Part shown: piece after piece, positions 27,318-35,956 of the stretch
How positions within the stretch are numbered: the first letter of the stretch is position 1
Layout: the number at the start of each line of letters is the position of its first letter
Assembly: GCF_027706145.1 (NCBI RefSeq)
Contig: NZ_JAQFWW010000006.1
Span: 1 to 64,000, forward strand
Direction: 5' to 3'
Length of the DNA stretch: 64,000 nucleotides
Source of the DNA: Bacillus changyiensis
Lineage (GTDB): Bacteria > Bacillota > Bacilli > Bacillales > Bacillaceae
Notes under the pieces: model-generated
Databases searched by the model: none
What the model was told of the DNA's origin: nothing
What the model saw: the letters and a program-made list of their open reading frames with translations, nothing else
Made by a program: the position numbers and the translations under genes

Positions 27318-27800
27318 TTATGATTTTTTCTCAAGAGTAAATCGAGTATCATAGCTCTTATTCCCTTGTCTCCACTTTATGTAAGCTGTTATTGTCCGCC
27401 CCTCTAATTGCGATAACTCTGTAAATGCTAAAAATGAAACTGATTCTTCATTCAGGTCACCATTTTTAGTAGTACCTCCTGAATAATCTTTCATAGGTAT
27501 TTCATTTTTAGAATCAAGTTCTATTTCATCATCATATTTGACAACTAATTGTTCTAAGTAAGTTTTTTCGATATTTTCCTTACTTCCAATCCAGAATAAA
27601 TCTCCTTCATATTTAGAATGATCATCATGTTTTTTGAAAACTACTTTCCAATTCTGATCCTTACTCTTCCCTTCCCATTGAGGGGGAGGGGTATCTTCTG
27701 AACTGTAATAATCAAATAATTTAAATGCGCCGAATACCGCTAAACAAACTATTAAAATACTTCCTGTAAAAATGATAGGATACTTGTGATGGTCTTTCAT
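27318..27800 (-). CDS. Membrane-anchored extracellular protein, unknown
   Basis: 160 residues from ATG 27800 (TTTGGAGG upstream). One N-terminal transmembrane segment IIFTGSILIVCLAVFGAF follows a positively charged start, so the remaining 130 polar residues face outside. The ectodomain is rich in charged residues with a WKVVFKKHDDHSKYEGDLFW stretch and resembles beta-sheet proteins of the YxeA/immunity style, without a match that I can name. It has no obvious operon partner. Confidence 0.7.
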   Translation of the reverse strand: MKDHHKYPIIFTGSILIVCLAVFGAFKLFDYYSSEDTPPPQWEGKSKDQNWKVVFKKHDDHSKYEGDLFWIGSKENIEKTYLEQLVVKYDDEIELDSKNEIPMKDYSGGTTKNGDLNEESVSFLAFTELSQLEGRTITAYIKWRQGNKSYDTRFTLEKKS

Positions 27801-28213
27801 AGAAGAAACCTCCAAAAACTTGTTGATTTTTTCTTGAATAGGAAATATCGTTTAATAGTATCACATTTTTTTGTTTGCTGCGACTTCAAACTAAGCAAGT
27901 GCTGTGCTACTAGATCATAGAAAATACAGTAGTTTTCTTCAAAGAATTAAACATCTCCACATTGTCAACAACAATAGATCTTTCCATGTGAAAAATCCGG
28001 TCAGCAATAATACCATAAAATAGGGCATAGATCTTTGTTATGATACCTATTAGAAAATGACATAACATTACACAACTTTAAGGCATCCATCAATTCAAAC
28101 AAATATAATGATTAATTTTCTTTTCCCTAATAGTCAACAGAGAACAGCTGACATACTTGATGATTTGTTAGCTTGTTTGTCTTTTTTGTAGGGTCTCTTT
28201 AATATGTAAACAA
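27801..28213. other. Intergenic region without a supported gene
   Basis: Both strands are interrupted by frequent stops. A minus-strand open stretch of about 44 codons near 27905-28050 is not recognised and has no ribosome site. TTGACT with TAATCA 17 bases on (28095-28135, minus) could be a promoter without a visible gene. Confidence 0.5.
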
Positions 28214-28555
28214 TCAGGTATTTTGGTTTTTTACGCCCCACTCACATAACTCTTCCAAAACGGGTAATAGAGTTTCACCTTTATCTGTGAGACTGTACTC
28301 AACTTTAGGGGGGATTTGAGGATATTCCTTACGTTCCACTAGACCATCCGCTTCTAATTCTTTTAAATGTGAACTCAATGTTTTATAAGTAATAGCTCCT
28401 ATCTGTCTTTTTAATGCATTAAAGCGGACTGGTTGATGTTCTGCTAGAAGATAAATAATTACCATTTTCCATTTACCACCTATAACTGACATTGTATAAC
28501 CAAAAGGTGTATCTTGAATATTTTTAATTTTCCCTTTATATTCAGCCATACTCAT
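28214..28555 (-). CDS. HxlR-family transcriptional regulator
   Basis: 113 residues. PFGYTMSVIGGKWKMVIIYLLAEHQP is the HxlR signature region (given in part; key GGKWK near 23-27), with winged helix to about 95. ATG at 28555 has GAAAGGATAG upstream. It is divergent from the arginase-family gene, and the 105 bases between hold both promoters, so it probably controls that gene. HxlR proteins respond to aldehydes or redox stress in the studied cases. The inducer here is unknown. Confidence 0.85.
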   Translation of the reverse strand: MSMAEYKGKIKNIQDTPFGYTMSVIGGKWKMVIIYLLAEHQPVRFNALKRQIGAITYKTLSSHLKELEADGLVERKEYPQIPPKVEYSLTDKGETLLPVLEELCEWGVKNQNT

Positions 28556-28660
28556 ATTTACACTATCCTTTCGGGTAGCACCTATCAAAAAAGTGCGTAC
28601 TACTATTTTAGTTGCGTTCAGTTTATACTAACCGTACTTTGAAGTAAAGGAGAGAAAAAC

Positions 28661-29572
28661 ATGACTAAAACAATACGACTTTTAATGCCACAATGGCAAG
28701 GGGGAAACAATCCTAACTACTCTTTTGGAGCTGAGCTGCTTTCTTGGCTAGCTCCAGACAATGACCATCCCCTTATTAAGGTTCCAGTTCAAGCTTATGA
28801 TGGAATTCCACTTGAAAACGAGAATGGTATGAATGGGAGAAAACAATTGCTAGAACAATTAAAATCTGCTCATCATATGATTGATGCTCATCAGCCAGAT
28901 CGTATTGTCGTGTTTGGTGGTGACTGCTTAGTCGAACAAGCCCCCTTTGCCTATTTAAACGAACGATACGATGGGGAGTTAGGTTTAATTTGGATCGATG
29001 CTCACAGTGATTTAGTCAGATATATTGGGTATGATAATGGACATACATTACCTCTCGGGAATCTTTTGGGTGAAGGAGATGAGGAGTTTGCAAAACATGT
29101 GAAAATCCCACTAAAACCTGAAAATGTCTTTATCGCGGGATTAGTAGTTCCTACAGAACAAGAAACGAAAGTGATATCAGAAGAGTTTCAAAAACTAGGT
29201 ATTGCTCCTGCAGAACAGGACACCGAAGTGATTCAAAGACTAGGTATTAGAACCGCTGGAACTAAAGAATTAATAAACAGTACTGAATCTATAAAAGAGT
29301 GGCTTAAAGAAAGCAACATTAAGCACCTAGCTATTCACCTTGATTTAGATGTACTTGACCCACAGACATTTCGTTCTATATTATTTGCCAACCCTGAAGT
29401 ACCTGTAAATTATTCTCCTGAGGGAACAATGCAAATGCCTCAACTGATTCATCTAATTCAAGAACTATCTGAAGAAACAGATGTAGTTGGCTTAGGTATA
29501 ACAGAGCACTTGCCGTGGGATTCTATTTATTTAAAAGATTTGCTTGATAAGATACCTATTTTAAATAAATAA
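28661..29572 (+). CDS. Arginase/agmatinase-family protein with altered metal ligand
   Basis: 303 residues. The dimetal motifs are WIDAHSDL (near 121-128) and HLDLDVLDP (near 227-235), and a later GLGITEHLP. The first motif, normally GGDHS, reads GGDCL, so the first histidine ligand is cysteine. Family members hydrolyse guanidino groups of arginine, agmatine or formiminoglutamate. This one is not close to any of those that I can name. GGAGAG lies before the ATG. It stands opposite an HxlR regulator. It may be an arginase-like enzyme with unusual metal use or an inactive relative. Confidence 0.8.
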   Translation: MTKTIRLLMPQWQGGNNPNYSFGAELLSWLAPDNDHPLIKVPVQAYDGIPLENENGMNGRKQLLEQLKSAHHMIDAHQPDRIVVFGGDCLVEQAPFAYLNERYDGELGLIWIDAHSDLVRYIGYDNGHTLPLGNLLGEGDEEFAKHVKIPLKPENVFIAGLVVPTEQETKVISEEFQKLGIAPAEQDTEVIQRLGIRTAGTKELINSTESIKEWLKESNIKHLAIHLDLDVLDPQTFRSILFANPEVPVNYSPEGTMQMPQLIHLIQELSEETDVVGLGITEHLPWDSIYLKDLLDKIPILNK

Positions 29573-29677
29573 AAGTCTTAAACATTATAATCACATGTTG
29601 CCCTTTTCATTAACCAAATTAACAACTGCAGAACGACAATTGAAGTATACGAATACTTTATATCCTTGCAAACAAAA

Positions 29678-29766
29678 ATACCAAGGGAATTTGAACCCTT
29701 GGTATCTCTGGTATACAGCCAAAGGATCTGAACCTTGATGGGATATTCAATGATTAACCCCTCACA
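29678..29766. repeat. Decayed tRNA-Leu attachment scar
   Basis: ATACCAAGGG/CCCTTGGTAT (29678-29705) is followed by GTATACAGCC and GGATCTGAACCTT, which align in register with the terminator and 3' half of tRNA-Leu(GAG) at 37180-37268, with many substitutions. A TGGAGTAAAAATGGAGT motif lies about 55 bases to the right, as a similar motif does at 37131-37150. Confidence 0.65.
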
Positions 29767-29890
29767 TCATCACACTCTTTTATTTATATTACATATAATT
29801 TGATTGTTTTTGATTATTTGTGGAGTAAAAATGGAGTCGTTTTTTATAGATTGCTCACTTTAAAATAGTATTGCGAAAATACAAATGTGT

Positions 29891-30145
29891 TTAGTGTTGC
29901 AAAAAAGTTTGTTTTTCATAGCATCCAGCAATGAAATCATTGAATGATCGATTATGCTGTTCTCCTGCAATAAAATAAATTCCTGATTTTGTCCCTATCA
30001 AAAACGAACTGGGTACTGTTTGATCATCTACATAAACAACCCCCGGAATCAATTGTTCTATTATTGAATACACAAATGTTGGGCAACATTTGTTATGAAA
30101 CAGTGTTTTTAAGCCATCATATTTTTCTTTTCTTAATTCCTGCAA
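29891..30145 (-). pseudogene. N-terminal fragment of a GNAT acetyltransferase, copy 1
   Basis: 84 residues. The text MQELRKEKYDGLKTLFHNKC and the following FLIGTKSGIYFIAGEQHNRSF match the N-terminal third of the large GNAT family (PF12746, about 260 residues, from memory). The acetyl-CoA domain is missing. The second copy to the right shares its first 66 residues. A good start region remains, but no functional product is expected. Confidence 0.65.
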
Positions 30146-30560
30146 ACTGACAACTCCTTCAATAAGATTGTAGATTACCTCTCTATCAAGTTCAATTTTA
30201 AATACATATGAAAGTTTGAGACGTGGGTTCTGTTAAAATAATGATTAACGAATATCGATTATGCTGTTCTCCTGCAATAAAATAAATTCCTGATTTTGTC
30301 CCTATCAAAAACGAACTGGGTACTGTTTGATCATCTACATAAACAACCCCCGGAATCAATTGTTCTATTATTGAATACACAAATGTTGGGCAACATTTGT
30401 TATGAAACAGTGTTTTTAAGCCATCATATTTTTCTTTTCTTAATTCCTGCAAACTGACAACTCCTTCAATAAGATAATAGATTACCTCTCTATCAAGTTC
30501 AATTTTAAATACATATGAAAGTTTGAGACGTGGGTTCTGTTAAAACAACGATTAACGAAT
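29947..30560. repeat. 307-bp tandem direct duplication
   Basis: 29947-30253 and 30254-30560 are copies at an offset of 307 bases with about five differences (for example GATTG/GATAA and ATAATG/ACAACG). Each copy covers the start of the GNAT fragment plus about 100 bases upstream. Confidence 0.9.
30198..30452 (-). pseudogene. N-terminal fragment of a GNAT acetyltransferase, copy 2
   Basis: The first 66 residues are identical to copy 1, then the frame runs across the duplication junction into unrelated sequence (YSLIIILTEPTSQTF). It is a by-product of the 307-bp duplication. Confidence 0.65.
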
Positions 30561-30984
30561 ACGGACACTTATACTGCTGATTAATTAGAAAACTTACTTT
30601 TAGTATAAAAAACAATTGATTGTTATCCAATTAATCTGTACATTATCAGCTAAGGATATATCTTTCCATCAACACTTGATCCTTTCGTGAAAAAGCTAGC
30701 TGGTCAGCATATGAAATAAACAATCCGAAGCATATGTAAAATGTGTTTTCATGTTTCCTCTCCTAGTTATTTAATTCCTTCAAAAGATTCAAGGTGATCT
30801 TCTCAGGAAAGGAAAAGATCTTAGCTAATCAGAGGTTATCTGAAAATGGTTTGTTGGACTTGAGACTGTGAAGTCTTGTACTTAAATTAACGGGCAGGTT
30901 AGTGAAAAAAGAAGGCGTAAAATATAGTTGTATTCGAAAAGAAAAATTAATAATTTATTTATATTCCGCATATTGTCAACCCAG

Positions 30985-31075
30985 TGTGTTATACTGTAAA
31001 CAAACCTTTGAAGCTTTAAATCTTTTTCTATTACCTTCTACGATCTCCCTACTCGAACGTTGAGTAGGGTTTTTT
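30985..31075 (+). ncRNA. Possible short transcript ending at a strong terminator
   Basis: An extended -10 (TGTTATACT, near 30990) is followed 60 bases later by CCCTACTC-GAACGTT-GAGTAGGG and TTTTTT (31048-31075). No reading frame lies between. The -35 is poor. The gap 30561-30984 shows nothing else that I can support. Confidence 0.35.
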
Positions 31076-31098
31076 ATTGAGTATTATACAGAGAACAT

Positions 31099-31130
31099 AA
31101 AAAAACAGGCCCTATATAAAAGTGCCTGTT
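31099..31130 (-). terminator. Terminator after cspC
   Basis: Minus strand AACAGG/CCTGTT stem with an inner loop, followed by TTTTTTT. Confidence 0.7.
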
Positions 31131-31148
31131 TGTATAAACGCTTTAAGA

Positions 31149-31352
31149 TTAATCAGCTTTTTGAACGTTAGCAGCTTGAGCTCCACGAGGACCTTGCTCA
31201 ACGTCAAACGTTACTTTTTGACCTTCGTCTAAAGATTTGAATCCATCACTTTGGATTGCAGAGAAGTGTACGAATACATCGTCTCCATTTTCACGTTCGA
31301 TAAAGCCAAAACCTTTTTCTGCATTAAACCATTTAACTGAACCTTGTTCCAT
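31149..31352 (-). CDS. cspC: Cold-shock protein CspC
   Basis: 67 residues, a single five-stranded cold-shock domain. RNP1 is KGFGFIE (13-19) and RNP2 VFVHFSAI (26-33), which bind single-stranded RNA or DNA. The opening [15 protein letters not shown] and ending AANVQKAD are closest to B. subtilis CspC as I remember it. It acts as an RNA chaperone in the cytoplasm. AGGAGG lies before the ATG. The long leader upstream is usual for csp genes and can control expression at low temperature. Confidence 0.9.
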   Translation of the reverse strand: MEQGSVKWFNAEKGFGFIERENGDDVFVHFSAIQSDGFKSLDEGQKVTFDVEQGPRGAQAANVQKAD

Positions 31353-31500
31353 TTTTGTTGCCTCCTAGTGCGTTATCACACATTGTAATACTATCCTTGC
31401 CCAAAGTATCATCAAGACGAAAAGTCGATATTCATACTATCCTTTACACCGAACAAAAATAATTCCTCTTTATCATAGCATGAAACGGAAATAATAGCGA
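31353..31500 (-). promoter_or_regulatory. Long 5' leader and promoter of cspC
   Basis: An extended -10 (TGCTATGAT) lies near 31475-31485 on the minus strand, about 115 bases before the ATG. The leader is typical in length for thermosensing csp messages. No fixed structure is proven. Confidence 0.5.
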
Positions 31501-31664
31501 ATTAATATTATCGTTTTATTCATGGCATTATTTATTAGGCGTGTAGATACCAGTGCAGAAGCGGTAAGTACAAATAGAAAATGTCAATAATTCTGCATCG
31601 AATTTATAACATGTCTAAGAGGCCTATTAATAACTAGGGCTTATTCAAGTGCAAGATTCTTTTA

Positions 31665-32055
31665 AAAGCAGGGCTGTTTACTGGTAAATCTTTGTTTCTG
31701 CAGATGTTTTCAAACGGTCACTCATGGTATATCCCCATTTGCAAAGATGCTCATAAAAAACTTGACCACAAATAATCTTCCTTTTCTTCATTACCACTTT
31801 CCAAAGCCTTTTTAATTTAAGAAACTAGAAAATCAAGCTCAATAATAATATGTCTTCTAGCTCTTTTTATTTTGATTTCCTTACTTGTAATGTTTGTTCC
31901 TCTAACAATCAATGTTCACGGTCTAAATAAACCGATTCCCATAGGAGAGCAGGGAGAGAGTTTGGCCCAATAAAGAGCCGGGTATAATCTTCATACGCCT
32001 TTTGTATCTCGGCTAGCTCTGCTAAAAAAAATTTAATTGAGCTGAAAATCAGTTT
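31665..32055 (-). pseudogene. Decayed TorD/NarJ-family molybdoenzyme chaperone
   Basis: Pieces in different frames read AEIQKAYEDYTRLFIGPNSL and LLWESVYLDREH (32030-31912), then HIIIELDFL (near 31830), then FYEHLCKWGYTMSDRLKTSA (near 31760-31690). These are the ordered conserved blocks of TorD-like chaperones, which insert cofactor into DMSO-reductase-type enzymes. Stops and frameshifts separate them, and no start or ribosome site remains. The partner enzyme is absent from the window. Confidence 0.6.
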
Positions 32056-32188
32056 CAATTTCCAATAATTTTACAGAGGGATGGGAAAGATACTTATCAT
32101 ATATGGAGTATGACAGCTGGCACTTCAAAGGCAATCAAACGTTTTCTATACTTAGATTAGGTCATCAGGGAAGGTGAAACTTTAAAAA

Positions 32189-33217
32189 ATGAATCAACAA
32201 AACCTAAGGACTTTGAGAAAACTGGTTACACCTTATGAAAAGTCCGATTTACAAAAAAGTATTTATCAAATCATTAACACATTGGTACCATTTTTCCTGT
32301 TATGGTGTTTGGCATATAAAAGCTTGTCGATTTCTTATTTCCTTACATTAGCGATTTCTGTCGTTGCGGCAGGTTTTTTAGTGAGAACCTTCATCATCTT
32401 TCACGATTGCTGCCACTATTCCTTTTTTAAAAACAGAAAGGCGAATCGAATCCTTGGAACAATAATAGGAAATCTGACTCTGCATCCTTTTGATCATTGG
32501 GCACACGAGCATTCTATCCACCATGCGACAAGCAGCAACCTGGACAAACGCGGTACAGGCGATATTTGGGTACTGACCGTTGAGGAATATAAGGAAGCCT
32601 CAACTAAGACAAAAATAATGTACCGTTTGTACAGAAATCCGTTTGTTATGTTTATTATTGGTCCGATTTACGTCTTCGGGATTACCAATCGTTTTAATCG
32701 TAAAGGCGCAAAACGCAAAGAACGGATGAATACGTATGTAACGAACTTGGGGATTGTCGCTTTGGCAGCACTTTTATGTTGGGCTATTGGCTGGCAAAAC
32801 TTCCTGCTGGTTCAGGTGCCAATTTTTATGATATCGGGATCTCTTGGAATTTGGATGTTTTATATTCAACATACGTTTGAGGATTCTTATTTTGAAGAAG
32901 ATGAGCATTGGGAATACGTAAAAGCAGCAGTTGAAGGAAGCTCTTTTTACAAGCTTCCAAAAGTCATGCAATGGCTAACAGGCAATATCGGTTTCCATCA
33001 TGTTCATCATTTAAGCCCGAGAGTCCCAAACTATAAGCTTGAAATAGTGCATAACAACACTGAACCATTGCAAAACGTTCCGACCATTACACTGGCAACA
33101 AGTCTTAAGTCGTTAAAGTTCCGCCTATGGGATGAAGAAAGCAAAAAATTTGTTGGTTTTAATCACTTAAAAAAAGCTTCTAAAAGCCAAGTATCAGCGC
33201 AGTTAAGAACGGATTAA
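32189..33217 (+). CDS. des: Membrane phospholipid fatty-acid desaturase Des
   Basis: 342 residues. Three histidine boxes bind the diiron centre: HDCCH (near 72-76), HSIHH (near 107-111) and HHVHH (near 270-274). Membrane segments occur in two pairs around residues 30-70 and 180-230. It inserts a double bond at position 5 of acyl chains of existing phospholipids when temperature drops. The desK-desR sensor genes, which follow des in B. subtilis, are absent here, so temperature control must come from elsewhere. GGGAAGGTGAAAC lies before the ATG. Confidence 0.9.
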   Translation: MNQQNLRTLRKLVTPYEKSDLQKSIYQIINTLVPFFLLWCLAYKSLSISYFLTLAISVVAAGFLVRTFIIFHDCCHYSFFKNRKANRILGTIIGNLTLHPFDHWAHEHSIHHATSSNLDKRGTGDIWVLTVEEYKEASTKTKIMYRLYRNPFVMFIIGPIYVFGITNRFNRKGAKRKERMNTYVTNLGIVALAALLCWAIGWQNFLLVQVPIFMISGSLGIWMFYIQHTFEDSYFEEDEHWEYVKAAVEGSSFYKLPKVMQWLTGNIGFHHVHHLSPRVPNYKLEIVHNNTEPLQNVPTITLATSLKSLKFRLWDEESKKFVGFNHLKKASKSQVSAQLRTD

Positions 33218-33295
33218 ATAAACTCCCCATTATCGATGATAAGAGGGGATTTATCTTGCAGAATAAAACTGCCGACCGTTTAGACGACTTACTTT

Positions 33296-33500
33296 AAGTA
33301 ACTGGAGTAAAAGTGGAGTAAGTTTTTTATTGGATAAGTAGTTGCAAGTAGTAAGTATAGGCTTTTCAGACCGTTGAAAGCTTTACTGTTCTGATGAGAA
33401 GGCTGACAATAAGAACCTTTCTAAATCCAAATCGCCAACCTTTTTTAAATCAAGGAAAGCTAAAACGAGCCCCTACATAGAAAAACTTCCTACATGGTTA
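33296..33500. repeat. Direct repeat, copy A (left flank of toxin-module remnant)
   Basis: AGTTTTTTATTGGATAAGTA at 33320 onward and the following 180 bases are repeated at 34440-34620 with small insertions and substitutions. They form the trailing flank of a duplicated unit. Confidence 0.75.
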
Positions 33501-33528
33501 TCTGGTGTTAAAATTAGGGTTTGCTTTA

Positions 33529-33882
33529 TTATTCATTAAAACCATCGATATCAAAATTATTTAAATCAAGGTTCAAGCTTTTCAGTTGTTTCAACAACAC
33601 TTCAGGTTTTAAGCTATCACCATTTCTTAAATCCTCTGGAATATTTTCAGGGGTTTGAATTTTCATTCCATCCTCAATCCATTGTTTGCGATACAATTGA
33701 AATGCAGCCTCAATTAAATGATATGGAGTAACAATATAGCCTAACGTCACATCGTGATCTTCACTGTAACCAAACTCAAAATTACAACATGGACAAATAT
33801 TATTTGATCCTATATTGTATTCATCATATGGTGGTTCATCTAACCCATTAAAACCACAAACAGGACAAGTATAACTTCTCAT
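33529..33882 (-). CDS. CPCC-type cysteine-rich protein, copy 1 (orphan candidate immunity protein)
   Basis: 117 residues. CPVCGFNG and CPCCNFEFGYSEDH (6-45) are two cysteine knuckles that should bind zinc, the CPCC family (PF14206 from memory), often found beside polymorphic toxins. The last 65 residues are almost identical to the paralogue at 34655-35014, while the N terminus differs. The toxin gene on its upstream side is only a remnant, so this looks like an orphan immunity gene. ATG at 33882 has AAGAGGTG upstream. Confidence 0.8.
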   Translation of the reverse strand: MRSYTCPVCGFNGLDEPPYDEYNIGSNNICPCCNFEFGYSEDHDVTLGYIVTPYHLIEAAFQLYRKQWIEDGMKIQTPENIPEDLRNGDSLKPEVLLKQLKSLNLDLNNFDIDGFNE

Positions 33883-33929
33883 TTAAACACCTCTTGATTT
33901 TTATTGTTCTTTAAAATACGCCTTACCTC

Positions 33930-34128
33930 TTCATGTAGTTGAACTTCAAATTCTTTTTGTGGTAATTCTCCTGATTCATCTTCTGCTTCTGCAGTAACTA
34001 CCATGTCACCGGTTTCTAAATCTAATTCCCCATCAACAGTTTCACCAAAAATCTCTTCTGTTTCAGAGTTTATTTCCTCATTATCAATTACTTTTTCATT
34101 TGTGGATTCAAGTTGCGTTGATGAAGTT
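33930..34128 (-). pseudogene. Remnant of the secreted toxin gene
   Basis: Nearly identical to the 5' third of the toxin gene (35575-35895) but lacking about 100 bases between two CCATCAACAG repeats. It has no C-terminal toxin part, and its start is cut where sequence like that at 37064 begins. Confidence 0.85.
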
Positions 34129-34250
34129 ATGAAGAGTCTATAGAATATGAGTATCGCAGTAAACAGAAAAAACTTCCAGATTAGTTAGCTGAGTTACTTT
34201 AAGTTAGTGGGCATTTTTGGGCACTGATCAAAACGAAAATTTGAGCATAC

Positions 34251-34344
34251 ACAAAATCCCAAGGGCACTCAAACCCTTGGGATTACTAGTATGCGGCCGA
34301 GAGGACTTGAACCTCCACGGGTTATTCACCCACTAGGCCCTCAA
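34251..34344. repeat. Perfect 94-bp copy of the tRNA-Leu(GAG) attachment region
   Basis: Identical to 37175-37268: terminator palindrome TCCCAAGGG/CCCTTGGGA, then the tRNA 3' half up to the anticodon loop, where identity stops. Position, orientation and endpoint match an integrase-made att duplicate of the ICEBs1 type. The rest of the gap 34129-34654 holds repeat copy B at 34424-34620. Confidence 0.9.
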
Positions 34345-34654
34345 ATATAGTGAAAACTTATCATCTGTTACAAAAGCTTGTTTTCATTGCATTCTTTTCT
34401 TTACATTACTCATAATTTGATTGTTTTTCATTATTTATGGAGTAAGTTTTTTATTGGATAAGTAGTTGCAAGAAGTAAGTATAGGCTTTTTTTTTCAGAC
34501 CGTTGAAAATTTCACTTTATTTTTCTGATGAGAAGGCTGACAATAAGAACCTTTCTAAAGTCCTAATCATCAACCTTTTTAAAATTGAGTTCAAACGAGA
34601 ACCTGCATGGAAAATTCTCCATATGGTTATCCAGTGCTGTAATTAAAGTCTTTA

Positions 34655-35014
34655 TTATTCATTAAAACCATCGATATCAAAATTATCCAAATCAAGATTT
34701 AAACTTTTCAGTTGTTTCAACAACACTTCAGGTTTTAAGCTATCACCATTTCTTAATTCCTCTGGAATATCTTCAGGGGTTTGAATTTTCATTCCAGCCT
34801 CAATCCATTGTTTGCGATACAATTGAAATGCAGCCTCAATTAAATGATCTGGAGTGACAATATAGCCTAACCTCACATCATGATCTTCACTGTAACCAAA
34901 CTCAAAATCACAACATGGACAAATATCAAAAGTTTTTTGATACTCTCCTTTATACAAAGGCTTTTGTATTAATCCTTTATACCCACACACTAAACATCTA
35001 TAAAGTTTATTCAC
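34655..35014 (-). CDS. CPCC-type cysteine-rich protein, copy 2 (candidate immunity protein)
   Basis: 119 residues from a GTG with GAGGGG upstream. CLVCGYKG and CPCCDFEFGYSEDH hold the likely zinc ligands. The rest matches the paralogue at 33529. It follows the putative toxin gene by 33 bases on the same strand, the usual order toxin then immunity. The N-terminal residues differ from the paralogue, which may reflect a partner change. No signal peptide, so it would act in the cytoplasm, where an immunity protein against an RNase-type toxin should be. Confidence 0.8.
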   Translation of the reverse strand: MNKLYRCLVCGYKGLIQKPLYKGEYQKTFDICPCCDFEFGYSEDHDVRLGYIVTPDHLIEAAFQLYRKQWIEAGMKIQTPEDIPEELRNGDSLKPEVLLKQLKSLNLDLDNFDIDGFNE

Positions 35015-35047
35015 CTCAATTAACCCCTCTTTTCTCTCATTTTTTAT

Positions 35048-35935
35048 TTATTGATCCTTATAATAATCATAACCCTTTTGTTTATTTGGGTATTTTGGCT
35101 TGAAATAAGTCATAATCACATCCCTACCTTCTTGTCGTTCGACTGATAAGAATTCATTAGTCTTTTTATTATATTTATAGTATCGGTATTTACCATTAAA
35201 TTTTTTCTTACTTCTTTTTGTAAGCACTGTTTTACTAGTAGCTTTTCCTAAAAAAGTTCGTGCTTTATTCAAATATTGAGATTTAGAAATATTACCGAAT
35301 TCCTTTTTGTGTTTCTTGTAATGTTTATCTAATCTCACCATATTCACTTTTCGTACAGCTTTTGCCGCAGATGTTTTTGAACCATATTTTTTGGTTGCTT
35401 TTCTAACACTTGATTTTCCAAATTTCTTTATAGCTTGCTTGATTCCAATCCGCGCAACTGTAATAGCAATTACAACTACCGGATACCATGATGCTTGTAA
35501 TTGGGTAGTATTTACTTCAAACTCTTCTCCTGTTTCGACATCTTTCAATGTAGCAGTGAATTCATCCCCATCAACTTCATGTAGTTGAACTTCAAATTCT
35601 TTTTGTGGTAATTCTCCTGATTCATCTTCTGCTTCTGCAGTAACTACCATGTCACCGGTTTCTAAATCTAATTCTAATTCTCCATCAACAGATAAGTCAT
35701 CTGTTTCAATATCTGTTTCAATAGTTGCTTTATCACCATCGATTTCGGAATTTATCTCAACATTATTTCCATCAACAGTTTCACCAAAAATCTCTTCTGT
35801 TTCAGAGTTTATTTTCTCATTATCAATTACTTCTTCATTTGTGGATTCAAGCTGCGTTGTTGAAGCTGAAGTAACATCAGTCCCTAAGCTATAGAATACA
35901 AAAATTGCTACCAAAAAGCTAACGAAATATTTCAA
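35048..35935 (-). CDS. Secreted putative toxin, SAR2788-like
   Basis: 295 residues from a TTG with AGGAGG ten bases upstream. A Sec signal (KYFVSFLVAIFVFYSLG, cleavage near 24) is followed by a very acidic region of glutamate- and aspartate-rich repeats (about 25-145), a short hydrophobic stretch (WYPVVVIAITVARIGI) and a strongly basic C-terminal domain (about 165-295). The end, YRYYKYNKKTNEFLSV then MTYFKPK, resembles the strand pattern of BECR-fold RNase toxins. The acidic part may neutralise the basic domain until it is cut off. It lies between a subtilisin-like lipoprotein and a CPCC protein. The toxin label is inferred from family and context. Confidence 0.7.
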   Translation of the reverse strand: MKYFVSFLVAIFVFYSLGTDVTSASTTQLESTNEEVIDNEKINSETEEIFGETVDGNNVEINSEIDGDKATIETDIETDDLSVDGELELDLETGDMVVTAEAEDESGELPQKEFEVQLHEVDGDEFTATLKDVETGEEFEVNTTQLQASWYPVVVIAITVARIGIKQAIKKFGKSSVRKATKKYGSKTSAAKAVRKVNMVRLDKHYKKHKKEFGNISKSQYLNKARTFLGKATSKTVLTKRSKKKFNGKYRYYKYNKKTNEFLSVERQEGRDVIMTYFKPKYPNKQKGYDYYKDQ

Positions 35936-35956
35936 ATTAATCTTTCCTCCTATGTA

